Source: an uncultured Eubacteriales bacterium (GTDB taxonomy: Bacteria > Bacillota > Clostridia > Oscillospirales > Acutalibacteraceae). Taken from it: 64,000 nt of DNA. Position numbers and translations under genes: made by a program. The first letter of the stretch is position 1. Each line of letters starts with the position of its first letter. Below, one piece after another: positions 21,101 through 30,592 of the stretch. The notes beneath the pieces were generated by a model. It made no database searches and was not told the origin of the DNA. It saw nothing but the letters and a program-made list of their open reading frames with translations. Location: contig CAKSPZ010000001.1 in NCBI GenBank assembly GCA_934486635.1, positions 1 to 64,000 of the forward strand. The letters are read 5' to 3'.

Positions 21101-21692
21101 TAGAGTTAGCGAAGGCCAGAAAATTGAAGCCGGTGAACGTTTAACAGAAGGTTCTGTAAATCCACATGACGTTTTAGCTATTAGTGGAACAGATGCAGTT
21201 CAAAACTATTTAATCCAGGAAGTTCAAAGAGTTTATCGTATGCAAGGTGTTGATATCAACGATAAACACATTGAGGTTATTGTACGTCAAATGATGAGAA
21301 AAGTACGTATAAAAGATCAGGGTGATACTACTTTATTACCAGGTTCAATGGTAGATAAATCTGAGTTTATCATCGCTAATGATGAAATAAAAGAAAGAAT
21401 AGCAAACGGGGAAAAAGATTTACAAGAAGCTACTTGTATTCCAACTTTATTGGGTATTACAAAGGCTTCACTTGCTACAGATTCATTCTTATCTGCTGCT
21501 TCTTTCCAAGAGACGACTAGGGTATTAACAGATGCCGCTATTAAAGGTAAAGTTGATCCGTTAATTGGACTAAAAGAAAATGTTATCATCGGTAAATTGG
21601 TACCTGCCGGTACTGGTATGCATCGCTATAGTGATGTAAAAGTCGAAAAAGTTAAAGAGGATTTTGACTTGACAGAAGATGCCGAAGTATGA
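18141..21692 (+). CDS. rpoC: RNA polymerase beta' subunit
   Basis: Largest RNA polymerase subunit, 1183 residues. The N-terminal zinc ribbon shows [19 protein letters not shown]. The catalytic magnesium motif [12 protein letters not shown] starts near residue 447. The bridge and trigger regions ([31 protein letters not shown]) and the second zinc site ([13 protein letters not shown]) are intact. GGGGG precedes the ATG. It shares a transcript with rpoB, and two tandem hairpins follow before rpsL. Confidence 0.98.
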   Translation: MEFNVFESIKIGLASPDQIREWSHGEVKKPETINYRTLKPERDGLFCERIFGPQKDWECHCGKYKRIRYKGKICDRCGVEVTRAKVRRERMGHIELAAPVSHIWYFKGIPSRMGLILDISPRMLEKVLYFALYIVTDPGKARELVKYQFLTEREYRDLKEKYDDDFEALMGAEAIKKLLEEIDLDALSKELKDELESSTGQKRVRILKRLEVVESFRQSGNRPEWMILDVVPVIPPDIRPMVQLDGGRFATSDLNDLYRRVINRNNRLKRLLELGAPDIIIRNEKRMLQEAVDALIDNGRRGRPVTGPNNRPLKSLSDMLKGKQGRFRQNLLGKRVDYSGRSVIVVGPELKMYQCGLPKEMALELFKPFVMKRLVETGASTNIKSARKAVDRAKPEVWDALEIVIKGHPVLLNRAPTLHRLGIQAFEPILVEGRALKLHPLVCTAYNADFDGDQMAVHVPLSAEAQAEARFLMLAAGNLLKPSDGRPVAVPTQDMVLGSYYLTLDKDGEPGEGKVFRNFDEAIMAYDAKDISLHAKIRVRRTVTVNGEEVTGIIDTTVGKIIFNNPIPQDLGFVERNVPEDYLKLEIDFLVGKKQIQKIIDKCIKVHGTQRTSEVLDSIKAQGFKYSTKGAITVAVCDAVIPPAKKEIIADAENQIEKISQQFKRGLISNEERESHVLKIWDKATNGVTKALQDNLDRYNPIFMMADSGARGSMSQIRQLAGMRGLIANTSGKTIEVPIRANYREGLNILEYFISSRGARKGLADTALRTADSGYLTRRLVDVSQDVIIREDDCGATEGITVFEIKDGKESIESLHERLLGRYLCKDFIDEKTGEVLVSKDKMMDDHDADIIVGSGVEKIDIRSILNCKARHGVCKKCYGSNLANGMPVTVGEAVGIIAAQSIGEPGTQLTMRTFHTGGVASAEDITQGLPRIEELFESRKPKHLAIISEISGEVRFEEIKRNRHIVIYNKETGEQVSYLIPFGSRVRVSEGQKIEAGERLTEGSVNPHDVLAISGTDAVQNYLIQEVQRVYRMQGVDINDKHIEVIVRQMMRKVRIKDQGDTTLLPGSMVDKSEFIIANDEIKERIANGEKDLQEATCIPTLLGITKASLATDSFLSAASFQETTRVLTDAAIKGKVDPLIGLKENVIIGKLVPAGTGMHRYSDVKVEKVKEDFDLTEDAEV

Positions 21693-21720
21693 TAATATAA
21701 GATATTGTGGAAGATAGTAC

Positions 21721-21751
21721 ACGCAAATCATCCCAAAAGGATGATTTGCGT
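21721..21751 (+). terminator. Terminator of rpoBC (first hairpin)
   Basis: ACGCAAATCATCC at 21721-21733 pairs perfectly with 21739-21751 across a 5-base loop. It lies 28 bases past the rpoC stop, with TACTTTT after it. Confidence 0.75.
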
Positions 21752-21765
21752 TACTTTTAAGTTAA

Positions 21766-21796
21766 AACTTATTTTTCTTTAAACGAAAAATAAGTT
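21766..21796 (+). terminator. Second hairpin between rpoC and rpsL
   Basis: A 12-bp AT-rich stem (21766-21777 with 21785-21796), in tandem with the previous one. It may act as a backup terminator or as an attenuator between rpoBC and the str genes. Confidence 0.55.
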
Positions 21797-21820
21797 AGCA
21801 AAATTTAATGTTTATTTTTG

Positions 21821-21856
21821 GTTAAAGAGTCCAAACTAATATATAGGACTTTTAAC
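21821..21856 (+). promoter_or_regulatory. Leader hairpin before rpsL
   Basis: GTTAAAGAGTCC at 21821-21832 pairs with GGACTTTTAAC at 21846-21856 (11 bp with one bulged G). It ends 16 bases before the rpsL ribosome binding site. The position suits translational or attenuation control of the str operon, but no ligand or protein site can be recognised. Confidence 0.4.
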
Positions 21857-21885
21857 ATATATATACTATATTGAGGAGGTGTCAT

Positions 21886-22314
21886 ATGCCAACCTTTAAC
21901 CAGTTAGTCAGAAAGGGTAGAGAAGTTTCTGAAAAGAAAGCTAAAGCTCCAGCTCTTTTAAAAGGATGGAACTCAAAGAAACGTGAGGCTATCGACCAAA
22001 CATCCCCACAAAAACGTGGAGTTTGTACAGCTGTTAAAACTGCTACACCTAAAAAGCCTAACTCAGCACTTAGAAAAATTGCAAGGGTTCGTCTTTCTAA
22101 TGGAATCGAAGTAAGTTCATATATTCCAGGTGAAGGCCATAACTTGCAAGAGCATAGCGTTGTTCTTATTCGTGGTGGACGTGTAAAGGATCTTCCTGGT
22201 GTTCGTTACCATATCGTAAGAGGAACTTTGGATGCTCAAGGTGTTGCTAAACGTATGCAAGCCCGTTCAAAATACGGTGCAAAGCGTCCGAAGGCAGGCG
22301 CAGCTAAAAAGTAA
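21886..22314 (+). CDS. rpsL: Ribosomal protein S12
   Basis: Small-subunit decoding-centre protein, 142 residues. [12 protein letters not shown] opens it. It includes [11 protein letters not shown] with the lysine whose substitution gives streptomycin resistance, and [13 protein letters not shown]; both are the sensitive form. GAGGAGGT precedes the ATG at 21886, which is chosen over a TTG fifteen bases upstream. It is the first gene of the str cluster. Confidence 0.97.
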   Translation: MPTFNQLVRKGREVSEKKAKAPALLKGWNSKKREAIDQTSPQKRGVCTAVKTATPKKPNSALRKIARVRLSNGIEVSSYIPGEGHNLQEHSVVLIRGGRVKDLPGVRYHIVRGTLDAQGVAKRMQARSKYGAKRPKAGAAKK

Positions 22315-22455
22315 CGAAAATGACAAATACTTAACGACTGCAGATTGCAGGTAGCAATGCAGAAGTGTTTATATATAACGCCTCTGTGTTGGCCTACGGA
22401 AGTTTTGTCGCTTTCGAGTACCTATGATATCATTACTATGAAGGAGGGAAGAAAA

Positions 22456-22926
22456 GTGCCAAGAAGAGGTTCTATTGCAAAACGTGATGTTTTGTGCGAT
22501 CCAATGTATAATTCAAAATTGGTAACTCGTCTAATAAACAATGTTATGTACGATGGCAAACGTGGTGTATCTCAAAAAATAGTTTACGGTGCGTTTGACA
22601 TTATTAGAGAAAAATCAGGAAAAGATCCGTTGGAGGTTTTTGAACAGGCTATGGAAAATATCATGCCTGTATTAGAGGTTAAAGCTCGCCGTGTAGGTGG
22701 TGCTACTTACCAAGTTCCTATGGAAGTACGTCCTGAAAGACGCCAAACTTTAGGTCTTCGTTGGTTAACTAATTATTCAAGAGCTAGATCTGAAAGAACT
22801 ATGAAAGAAAGATTAGCTGGAGAAATAATGGATGCAGTTAACGAAACAGGCGGAGCTGTAAAGAAACGTGAAGATACACATAAAATGGCTGAGGCTAATA
22901 AAGCATTTGCACATTATAGATGGTAA
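22456..22926 (+). CDS. rpsG: Ribosomal protein S7
   Basis: Assembly-initiating small-subunit protein, 156 residues, starting at GTG 22456 ([15 protein letters not shown]). The sequence AAGGAGGG lies eight bases upstream. The open frame extends further upstream, but that part does not resemble S7. [16 protein letters not shown] and ALGLRW-like LGLRWL motifs confirm the family. There are 141 bp after rpsL and 132 bp before fusA, longer gaps than usual in str operons. Confidence 0.96.
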   Translation: MPRRGSIAKRDVLCDPMYNSKLVTRLINNVMYDGKRGVSQKIVYGAFDIIREKSGKDPLEVFEQAMENIMPVLEVKARRVGGATYQVPMEVRPERRQTLGLRWLTNYSRARSERTMKERLAGEIMDAVNETGGAVKKREDTHKMAEANKAFAHYRW

Positions 22927-22966
22927 TTCGCATTTCATTATAATTAAAAAAATTATCTCCCTATTT

Positions 22967-23018
22967 AGAAATATTTTTGGTTTTTACAGGGTATATCAAT
23001 AAAACCAAAAATATTTCT
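22967..23018 (+). promoter_or_regulatory. Long leader hairpin before fusA
   Basis: An 18-bp perfect inverted repeat (22967-22984 with 23001-23018), loop of 16 bases, framed by TCCC (957-961 region) and GGGA (near 23021). It lies between rpsG and fusA and ends 22 bases before the AAAGGAG of fusA. There is no T run, so regulation of fusA translation or RNA processing is more likely than simple termination. The mechanism is not known. Confidence 0.5.
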
Positions 23019-23058
23019 TTGGGAAAATAAAAATAAAGAAAGGAGAGAGTTTAAAGTT

Positions 23059-25137
23059 ATGGGAAGACAAGTTTCACTTGATCTTACACGTAATATCGGT
23101 ATCATGGCTCACATAGATGCCGGTAAAACAACTACGACTGAGCGTATTCTTTTTTACACCGGTGTTAACCACAAAATTGGTGAAACACATGATGGCGCTG
23201 CTACAATGGACTGGATGGCTCAAGAGCAGGAAAGAGGTATTACTATTACTTCTGCTGCAACTACTTGCTTCTGGAAAAAACACAGAATAAACATTATTGA
23301 TACCCCAGGTCACGTTGACTTTACTGTTGAAGTTGAACGTTCACTTAGAGTTCTTGATGGTTCTGTTACAGTGTTGTGTGCAAAAGGAGGCGTTGAACCA
23401 CAGTCAGAAACTGTATGGCGTCAAGCCGATAAATATGGTGTTCCTCGTATGGTTTATGTAAATAAAATGGACATCATGGGTGCAGATTTTTACAACGTTG
23501 TAAAAATGATGAAAGAACGTTTAAAATGTAATGCTGTTCCGATTCAGTTGCCTATAGGCGCTGAGGATACTTTTAAAGGTCTTATTGACTTAGTAGAAAT
23601 GAAAGCTTATGTTTATTATGATGATTTGGGTAAGGATATTAGAGTAGAAGAAATTCCTGAAGATATGAAGGAACTCGCTGAAAAATATCATACTGAAATG
23701 ATCGAGCATGTTGCAGAACAAGACGAAGCTCTCTTTGAAAAATATCTTGAAGGTGAAACCTTTACAGAGAAAGAAATAAAAGATTGTATTCGTAAGGCAA
23801 CTTTAGCAAATGAAATGGTTCCTGTAGTATGCGGTACTTCTTACCGTAACAAAGGTGTTCAAAAATTACTCGACGCTATCGTTGATTATATGCCTTCACC
23901 TACAGATGTTCCTGCTATTAAGGGTATTAACCCAGAAACAGAACAAGAAGAAGAACGTCATTCTTCCGATGAAGAACCATTTGCAGCATTAGCTTTTAAA
24001 ATCGCTACAGACCCATTCGTTGGGAAATTATGCTTCTTCCGTGTATATTCAGGTAGCATTAGTGCTGGTTCTACAGTTTATAACTCAAACAAAGATAACA
24101 ATGAGCGTTTAGGAAGAATTCTACAAATGCACGCTAACCACCGCCAAGACATAGAAACAGTTTATGCCGGTGATATAGCTGCTGCTGTTGGATTGAAAAA
24201 TACAACTACAGGCGATACTCTCTGCACAGAGAAAGCTCCAATTATATTAGAATCCATGGAATTCCCAGAACCTGTTATTAGAATTGCTATAGAACCAAAA
24301 ACTAAAGCAGGCCAAGAAAAAATGGGTATAGCTCTTGCTAAATTAGCAGAAGAAGACCCAACATTTAAGGCTTACACAGATGAAGAAACAGGCCAAACAA
24401 TTATTGCTGGTATGGGTGAGCTTCATTTGGAAATTATAGTAGACAGACTTTTAAGAGAATTTAAGGTTGAAGCTACTGTTGGTAAGCCACAAGTTGCATA
24501 TAAAGAAACCATTAGACGTAGTGCTGATGTTGATCAAAAATATGCAAGACAATCAGGTGGTCGTGGTCAATACGGTCATGTTAAAATTAAAGTTGAACCA
24601 AACCCAACTAAAGGTTATGAATTTATAAATTCAATAGTTGGTGGTGCTATTCCTAAAGAATATATCCCAGCAGTTGACCAAGGTATCAGAGGTGCTATGC
24701 TTTCAGGTATACTTGCAGGTTATAACGTTGTGGATGCTAAGGTTACTCTTTATGATGGTTCTTATCATGAAGTTGACTCATCAGAAATGGCATTTAAAAT
24801 TGCCGGTTCTATGGCATTTAAAGAAGCTATGAAAAAAGCAGATCCGGTTCTTCTTGAACCAATTATGAAAGTTTGCGTTACTGTTCCTGAAGAGTACATG
24901 GGTGATGTTATAGGTGATATAAACTCACGTCGTGGTCTAATTCAAGGTATGGAAGCAATTTCAGGTGCTCAAAGAATTAATGCTATGGTTCCTTTATCAG
25001 AAATGTTTGGTTACGCTACTGATATGCGTTCTAAAACTCAAGGTAGAGGTCAATATACTATGGAACCTAGCCATTATGCAGAAGTTCCTAAATCTGTTTC
25101 TGATAAAATTATATCTGCTAGAACAAAATCAGAATAA
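23059..25137 (+). CDS. fusA: Elongation factor G
   Basis: Translocase GTPase, 692 residues. G1 [15 protein letters not shown], the switch region [16 protein letters not shown]3 DTPGHVDF and G4 NKMD are present, followed by domains II-V ending with [23 protein letters not shown] precedes the ATG. It lies in the order rpsL-rpsG-fusA-tuf. Confidence 0.98.
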   Translation: MGRQVSLDLTRNIGIMAHIDAGKTTTTERILFYTGVNHKIGETHDGAATMDWMAQEQERGITITSAATTCFWKKHRINIIDTPGHVDFTVEVERSLRVLDGSVTVLCAKGGVEPQSETVWRQADKYGVPRMVYVNKMDIMGADFYNVVKMMKERLKCNAVPIQLPIGAEDTFKGLIDLVEMKAYVYYDDLGKDIRVEEIPEDMKELAEKYHTEMIEHVAEQDEALFEKYLEGETFTEKEIKDCIRKATLANEMVPVVCGTSYRNKGVQKLLDAIVDYMPSPTDVPAIKGINPETEQEEERHSSDEEPFAALAFKIATDPFVGKLCFFRVYSGSISAGSTVYNSNKDNNERLGRILQMHANHRQDIETVYAGDIAAAVGLKNTTTGDTLCTEKAPIILESMEFPEPVIRIAIEPKTKAGQEKMGIALAKLAEEDPTFKAYTDEETGQTIIAGMGELHLEIIVDRLLREFKVEATVGKPQVAYKETIRRSADVDQKYARQSGGRGQYGHVKIKVEPNPTKGYEFINSIVGGAIPKEYIPAVDQGIRGAMLSGILAGYNVVDAKVTLYDGSYHEVDSSEMAFKIAGSMAFKEAMKKADPVLLEPIMKVCVTVPEEYMGDVIGDINSRRGLIQGMEAISGAQRINAMVPLSEMFGYATDMRSKTQGRGQYTMEPSHYAEVPKSVSDKIISARTKSE

Positions 25138-25152
25138 TTTTATAAGTTTCTA

Positions 25153-25181
25153 TTGATTTTTAACATTAAACTTGTTAAAAT
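25153..25181 (+). promoter_or_regulatory. Promoter of tuf
   Basis: TTGATT at 25153 and TAAAAT at 25176 with a 17-base spacer, in the 104-bp gap after fusA. It gives tuf its own transcript in addition to readthrough. Confidence 0.55.
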
Positions 25182-25241
25182 GTAGACATTGGCAAACTTT
25201 TTAAAATATTATTTTATTGTATCAAAGGGAGGAAAATTCCA

Positions 25242-26444
25242 ATGGCAAAGGCTAAATTTGAAAGAAACAAACCTCATGTAAACATTGGTACTATTGGTCA
25301 CGTTGACCATGGTAAAACTACTCTTACAGCTGCTATTACTAAGGTTTTAAATCTTGGTGGCGCTGCAGAGTTCGTAGATTATGCAAATATCGATAAGGCT
25401 CCAGAAGAAAGAGAACGTGGTATTACAATTAATACTTCTCACGTTGAATATGAAACTGAAACTCGTCACTATGCTCACGTTGACTGCCCTGGCCATGCTG
25501 ACTATGTTAAAAACATGATCACTGGTGCTGCTCAAATGGACGGAGCTATCTTAGTTGTTTCTGCTGCTGACGGTCCTATGCCTCAGACAAGAGAACACAT
25601 CCTTCTTTCTCGTCAGGTTGGCGTTCCTTATATCGTTGTATTTATGAATAAGGCTGACCAAGTTGATGACGAAGAATTACTTGATTTAGTTGAAATGGAA
25701 ATTCGTGACTTATTAAATGAATACGATTTCCCTGGCGACGATACTCCTATCATCCGTGGCTCTGCTTTAGTTGCTTTAGAGTCTACTTCTAAAGATCCAA
25801 ATGCTCCAGAATATAAATGTATTCATGAGCTTATGGATGCTGTTGATAAGTTTATCCCAACTCCAGAACGTAAAGCTGATCAACCTTTCTTAATGCCTGT
25901 TGAAGACGTTTTCACTATCACTGGTCGTGGTACTGTTGCTACTGGTAGAGTTGAACGTGGTCAATTAAAAACTGGTGAAGAAGTTGAATTAGTTGGTTTA
26001 ACTGATGAACGTAAGAAGACTGTTGTTACAGGTATCGAAATGTTTAGAAAAATCCTTGATTACGCTGAAGCAGGAGATAACGTTGGTGTTCTTCTACGTG
26101 GCGTTCAAAGAGATGAAATTAAACGTGGTCAAGTTCTTGCAAAACCAGGTTCTATCAATCCTCATACAAAATTCAAAGGCCAAGTTTATGTCTTAACTAA
26201 AGAAGAAGGCGGCCGTCATACTCCTTTCTTCAATAACTATCGTCCTCAATTCTATTTCAGAACTACTGACGTTACTGGTGTTATTAAACTTCCAGAAGGC
26301 ACTGAAATGTGTATGCCTGGCGATAACGTTGTTATGGACGTTGAACTCATTACTCCTATCGCTATAGAAGAAGGTCTACGTTTCGCTATCCGTGAAGGTG
26401 GACGTACAGTTGGTTCAGGTGTTGTTACAGCTATTAATGAGTAA
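25242..26444 (+). CDS. tuf: Elongation factor Tu
   Basis: Delivers aminoacyl-tRNA to the ribosome; 400 residues. G1 [23 protein letters not shown] and the domain II-III motifs ([19 protein letters not shown]) are intact. GGGAGG precedes the ATG. Codon use is strongly biased toward GTT/CGT/GCT, as expected of a highly expressed gene. A 171-base branched palindromic element follows 31 bases after the stop. Confidence 0.98.
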   Translation: MAKAKFERNKPHVNIGTIGHVDHGKTTLTAAITKVLNLGGAAEFVDYANIDKAPEERERGITINTSHVEYETETRHYAHVDCPGHADYVKNMITGAAQMDGAILVVSAADGPMPQTREHILLSRQVGVPYIVVFMNKADQVDDEELLDLVEMEIRDLLNEYDFPGDDTPIIRGSALVALESTSKDPNAPEYKCIHELMDAVDKFIPTPERKADQPFLMPVEDVFTITGRGTVATGRVERGQLKTGEEVELVGLTDERKKTVVTGIEMFRKILDYAEAGDNVGVLLRGVQRDEIKRGQVLAKPGSINPHTKFKGQVYVLTKEEGGRHTPFFNNYRPQFYFRTTDVTGVIKLPEGTEMCMPGDNVVMDVELITPIAIEEGLRFAIREGGRTVGSGVVTAINE

Positions 26445-26475
26445 TTTCTTTAATTGTTTGTAATACTATTTTTGG

Positions 26476-26646
26476 TTATTATATAAAAAGCGCGCGCGCC
26501 CGAATACAAATCTTGTGCACGAGATTTGTATTCGGGCTTTTTTGTGTATAGAAAATCTAATAAATTTACAAATGTAACGTTTTATACACAAAAAATGAAT
26601 TGAAAATAAGAATTTTCAATTCTAGCGCGCGCTTTTTATATAATAA
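26476..26646. repeat. Cloverleaf intergenic element 1 (22-bp closing stem, three arms)
   Basis: The closing stem is a perfect 22 bp: 26476-26497 pairs with 26625-26646, including GCGCGCGC. Three hairpins fill the inside: arm 1 26498-26513 with 26522-26537 (16 bp), arm 2 26538-26550 with 26583-26595 (13 bp), arm 3 26597-26607 with 26612-26622 (11 bp). Arms abut with zero to two unpaired bases, giving a four-way junction. It may serve as the tuf terminator (arm 1 is followed by six T). The rest of 26647-26795 is AT-rich without further structure that I can see. Confidence 0.85.
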
Positions 26647-26795
26647 AAACTGGGAATAAATGCTTAAAGTATTTATATAATAAAAGAAAAAGTAAATATA
26701 CAACTCCATAAAATGCGTGAATTGCACATAAAAATGCTAATTAACAAATATTTTTTATATATAACATAGAAAATAAGCTGTGCGATAGTATTTTA

Positions 26796-26824
26796 TTGAA
26801 TTTATTGTGATTTAGTGATAAAAT
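26796..26824 (+). promoter_or_regulatory. Promoter of the M23 peptidase gene
   Basis: TTGAAT at 26796 and TAAAAT at 26819 with a 17-base spacer, about 60 bases before the start. Confidence 0.6.
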
Positions 26825-26883
26825 AATTACATGTTTGTAATAAAAATATCTTAATTGAAACAAAAAAAGTGGAGGAATATATT

Positions 26884-28038
26884 TTGAAGAATCATATTAA
26901 AATTCTATGTGGAATTATAGCAGCAGTATTTTTAATATCATTTTTTGATTTTAATATAAAGGAAGTTTCAGCAGAAGAGGATCAAATTTCAAGTTTAAAA
27001 AGTCAACAAAGTGAACTTGATAAACAACAAAGTGAACTAAATGTTAAGTTAGAAAGTTTAAAAGGTGACATTAATAAAAAGAAAGAATACAGAAAAGAAA
27101 TACTTGCACAAATGAATACTTTACAATCGCAAGTAGATATAGAGTCAAAAAAAATAGATATATTGGACCAGGAGATAGCAGAACGAGAGACTAGGATGCA
27201 AGGGGTTCAAAAAGAAATAGATGATAATATTGCTTTACTTTGTGAAAGATTAAAGGTTATTTATAAAGCAGGTGAAACACCTGAATTAGCAATATTTATG
27301 GGAATAAAAAGTTTTGATGATTTTTTGGATGCAGCAGAGATTATTCAAAAATTAAGTAAATATGATAATGATTTAATTAAAAACCTAAAAGAAAGTATAT
27401 CGGATGTACAACAAGAAAAAGATTTATTGGAAAATGACAAAAATGAGATTATTAAATCTAAGTCAGTAGTTGATGAAAAAAGGCAAGATTTAGATAGTTT
27501 ACAACAAGAAAATGAGCGTATTATAATAGATTTACAAAAAGAAGAATCCCAAACAAAATCAAAGGTTAATGAAAATAATTTAAAGAAAAAAAGTTTAGAA
27601 AATAAAATTGCTAAGTTAAGCAATAGTAATACAGGGACTGTTTCAATGTCTGGCTATAAAAAAGGGAGATATGTTTGGCCTGTACCTGGATACAGCAGAG
27701 TTTCATCTGAATGGGGTGACGGTAGGAATCATAATGGTATAGACATACCTGCACCTCAAGGAACAAAGGTTGTAGCAATGGCAGACGGAGTAGTTTCTGC
27801 AGCAAATTCATCAAGTTCATGGGGTTCAGGTTGGGGATACTATGTAAGGATAAGTCATGGAGATGGATTCGAAACAATATCAGCACATTTAAGTAAGGTT
27901 TATGTAACGTCTGGACAGCCAGTGAAAGCAGGCCAAGTAATTGGATTGGTAGGTAATACAGGTCATTCTTTTGGAAATCATCTACATTGTGGAACAGCTA
28001 AAAATGGAAGATGGTATAATCCAAAAAAAGAGTTATAA
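26884..28038 (+). CDS. Secreted M23 peptidase with coiled coil
   Basis: Cell-wall hydrolase or EnvC-like activator, 384 residues. It has a signal peptide (hydrophobic stretch, cut near SAEEDQ at residue 32), a long heptad-rich coiled coil at about 35-240, and a LytM/lysostaphin domain with NHNGIDIPAPQGT, SAHLSKVYV and NHLHCG supplying the zinc ligands. The start is TTG at 26884, behind GGAGG. It probably cuts peptide cross-bridges during growth or division. It has its own promoter and a terminator after the stop. Confidence 0.9.
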   Translation: MKNHIKILCGIIAAVFLISFFDFNIKEVSAEEDQISSLKSQQSELDKQQSELNVKLESLKGDINKKKEYRKEILAQMNTLQSQVDIESKKIDILDQEIAERETRMQGVQKEIDDNIALLCERLKVIYKAGETPELAIFMGIKSFDDFLDAAEIIQKLSKYDNDLIKNLKESISDVQQEKDLLENDKNEIIKSKSVVDEKRQDLDSLQQENERIIIDLQKEESQTKSKVNENNLKKKSLENKIAKLSNSNTGTVSMSGYKKGRYVWPVPGYSRVSSEWGDGRNHNGIDIPAPQGTKVVAMADGVVSAANSSSSWGSGWGYYVRISHGDGFETISAHLSKVYVTSGQPVKAGQVIGLVGNTGHSFGNHLHCGTAKNGRWYNPKKEL

Positions 28039-28088
28039 TATAGAATTTTTATTGAAAAATTGGATACAATTATATATAGTTTAATTTT

Positions 28089-28130
28089 TTTAAACCCGAG
28101 TTGTCTTGTTTGAGGCTACAAGGGTTTAAA
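28089..28130 (+). terminator. Terminator of the M23 peptidase gene
   Basis: TTTAAACCC at 28089-28097 pairs with GGGTTTAAA at 28122-28130, with inner TTGT/ACAA pairing, and is followed by TTTTTAT. Confidence 0.75.
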
Positions 28131-28204
28131 TTTTTATAATATTAGAATATTCTATTAGATTAATATTTGTTATAGTTATTTGTATTTGAGGAGATAAAAA
28201 TTTT

Positions 28205-29002
28205 ATGATTCAAAAGAAAAACTATTTAAAGTATTATAAAAAAGTGTATTTAACAAAAAGAAAAAATAATTTAAATGTAATAGGCATTTTTACTCTGATT
28301 GTTATTATGTTAATATCAACAGTGTTTCTGTTTTATATTTTTATTGGACAGGAAAATAATTCGGGTAAAAATATTAATTCAGAGAATGTAAATCAAGTGG
28401 TAAGTATAAAGAAAAAAGGTTTACGTAAAAATTTTAATTTGTGGAATAAAAAATGTGATTGGAACCTTTTAATTGTAAATAATGATAATTACATTCCGGA
28501 CTACTTTACGTGTTCATTAAAAGAATATGGGGATATAGAAGTGGATGAAAGAATAATAATGGATTTAAATGAAATGGTACAAGAAGCACGTAAAGAAAAT
28601 ATAATATTATGGGTTTCATCAGGATATAGAACTATAAATAGACAAGAACAACTTTTTAACCAAGGAGTTAAAGAGTTAGAACAGAATGGCTTAAATAAAG
28701 AAGATGCAATAAATGAAGCTGTAAAAGTTTTTTCAAGACCTAAGGCCAGTGAGCATAATACTGGTTTGTCGGTAGACTTTAATGCGATGGGGGAAGAGTT
28801 TAAAGATACTAAAGAATATGATTGGCTGTTAAAAAATAGTACAACCTATGGATTTATTTTAAGATATCAAGAGGGTAAAGAGTATATAACCAATCATGTT
28901 TTTGAACCAGCCCATTTTAGATACGTTGGAGAAGAACATGCACAAATAATGAAATCTCGAAATTTATGTTTGGAAGAGTATATATCAACTCTTATTGAAT
29001 GA
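28205..29002 (+). CDS. D-alanyl-D-alanine carboxypeptidase, M15/VanY family
   Basis: Zinc peptidase that trims the terminal D-alanine of peptidoglycan stems, 265 residues. A basic N terminus is followed by one membrane anchor at about residues 25-47; the catalytic domain is outside the cell. Motifs are SSGYRTINRQEQLF, SEHNTGLSVDF and EPAHFRYVG, which together give the metal and substrate ligands. GAGGAG lies upstream. It resembles housekeeping VanY-type DD-carboxypeptidases; no vancomycin-resistance ligase genes are nearby. Confidence 0.9.
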   Translation: MIQKKNYLKYYKKVYLTKRKNNLNVIGIFTLIVIMLISTVFLFYIFIGQENNSGKNINSENVNQVVSIKKKGLRKNFNLWNKKCDWNLLIVNNDNYIPDYFTCSLKEYGDIEVDERIIMDLNEMVQEARKENIILWVSSGYRTINRQEQLFNQGVKELEQNGLNKEDAINEAVKVFSRPKASEHNTGLSVDFNAMGEEFKDTKEYDWLLKNSTTYGFILRYQEGKEYITNHVFEPAHFRYVGEEHAQIMKSRNLCLEEYISTLIE

Positions 29003-29019
29003 TTAATTGCAGCTATTAA

Positions 29020-29047
29020 TTGATAAAATTTTTAATTTTGGTATAAT
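29020..29047 (+). promoter_or_regulatory. Promoter of gltX-glnS
   Basis: TTGATA at 29020 and TATAAT at 29042 with a 16-base spacer, 53 bases before the gltX start. No T-box leader is present. Confidence 0.6.
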
Positions 29048-29099
29048 TAATATAATGAATAAAATATTAAGTTATAAATATCGAAAGGACGATAGAATT

Positions 29100-30566
29100 A
29101 TGCCAAACAATAAGGTTCGCACAAGATATGCACCAAGCCCTACTGGTTTTATGCATGTTGGAAATTTAAGAACAGCATTATATGAATATTTAATTGCAAA
29201 GTCTATGGATGGAGACTTTGTATTGAGAATAGAAGATACTGACAGAGAAAGATTAGTTCCGGGTGCTGTGGATGTTATATATAATACTTTAAAAGCTGTA
29301 GGATTAAATCACGATGAAGGACCTGATATCGGTGGGGAATATGGTCCATATGTACAGAGTGAAAGAAAAGATTTATATAAACCGATGGCTGAAAAACTTG
29401 TAAAAGAAGGAAAAGCTTATTATTGTTTTTGCACTAAAGAAAGATTAGATTCTTTGCATAATGATAAAGAAAATAATGGAGAATTTTCCGGTGGCTATGA
29501 TAGACATTGCAGAGATTTACCAAAAGAAGAAATTGAGAGGTTATTAGCTCAAGGAACACCTTATGTTATAAGACAAAAAATGCCTCTTGAAGGCTCAACC
29601 ACTTTTGAGGATGCAGTTTATGGCTCAATTACAGTAGAAAATAGTGAAATAGAAGATCAAATTTTACTTAAAACAGATGGATATCCCACATACAATTTTG
29701 CTAATGTAATAGATGACCATGATATGCATATAACACATGTTGTACGAGGCTGCGAATACTTATCTTCAACACCTAAATATAACCTTTTATATGATGCATT
29801 TGGATGGGAAAAACCAACATATATACATTTACCTTTGATTGCAGGGAAAAATCCTGACGGAAGCATATCAAAACTATCAAAAAGGCATGGAGCTACAGGA
29901 TTTGAGGATTTAGTAAATGAAGGATATTTACCAGAAGCTATTGTAAATTATATAGCACTTTTAGGTTGGTGCCCGAAAGATAACAGAGAAATATTTACAC
30001 TTGATGAATTAGTAAAAGCTTTTTCAATAGATGGAATAAGTAAATCTCCAGCTGTGTTTGATTATGATAAGTTAAATTGGTTTAATGCAGAATATATTAG
30101 AGCTATGTCAATAAAAGATTTTACACAACTTGCTATGCCATATTTTAAGTCTGTATTAAAAAATGAGTTTGATTGGGAAAAATTAGCTTCAATATTACAT
30201 CAAAGAGTAACTGTACTTACACAAATTCCAGATATGATAGGATTCTTTGCTAAGTTACCTGATTATGATAAAGATTTATTTGTAAATAAAAAAAGTAAAA
30301 CAAATTTAGAGAATTCTCCGGTAATGTTATCAAATGCAATTGATGCTTTAAATGATTTATCAGAATGGACCCATGATTCGATACATGATTGTCTTATAGG
30401 ATTAGCATCTGAATTAGAAGTGAAAAACGGAACTTTAATGTGGCCAGTTAGAATAGCAGCGTCAGGTATGACCGTTACACCAGGTGGGGCTATAGAAATA
30501 TTAGAGATATTAGGGAAAGAAGAAGCTCTTAATAGGTTAAATAAGGGACTTGCAAAGTTATCATAA
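29100..30566 (+). CDS. gltX: Glutamyl-tRNA synthetase
   Basis: Charges tRNA-Glu; 488 residues, bacterial class Ib. The HIGH-type motif is APSPTGFMHVGN at the N terminus and the KMSKS-type motif is KLSKRHGA near residue 260. The ATG at 29100 directly precedes PNNKVRTRYAPSP and has GAAAGGA about ten bases upstream; the open frame extends further upstream but lacks homology. glnS follows after 26 bp, so both aminoacyl-tRNA synthetases of the Glu/Gln pair are in one transcript. Confidence 0.95.
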   Translation: MPNNKVRTRYAPSPTGFMHVGNLRTALYEYLIAKSMDGDFVLRIEDTDRERLVPGAVDVIYNTLKAVGLNHDEGPDIGGEYGPYVQSERKDLYKPMAEKLVKEGKAYYCFCTKERLDSLHNDKENNGEFSGGYDRHCRDLPKEEIERLLAQGTPYVIRQKMPLEGSTTFEDAVYGSITVENSEIEDQILLKTDGYPTYNFANVIDDHDMHITHVVRGCEYLSSTPKYNLLYDAFGWEKPTYIHLPLIAGKNPDGSISKLSKRHGATGFEDLVNEGYLPEAIVNYIALLGWCPKDNREIFTLDELVKAFSIDGISKSPAVFDYDKLNWFNAEYIRAMSIKDFTQLAMPYFKSVLKNEFDWEKLASILHQRVTVLTQIPDMIGFFAKLPDYDKDLFVNKKSKTNLENSPVMLSNAIDALNDLSEWTHDSIHDCLIGLASELEVKNGTLMWPVRIAASGMTVTPGGAIEILEILGKEEALNRLNKGLAKLS

Positions 30567-30592
30567 ATAAAGATATAAAGGAGATATGACGA

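Noticed and set aside
22345..22455. N-terminal extension of S7
   Set aside because: The extra residues do not resemble S7, and AAGGAGGG with GTG at 22456 gives the canonical start.
28039..28204. Riboswitch before the M15 peptidase gene
   Set aside because: The only structure is a simple terminator hairpin of the previous gene.
28205..29002. Vancomycin resistance cluster because of the VanY-like protein
   Set aside because: No vanH, vanA/B-type ligase, vanX or two-component genes nearby.
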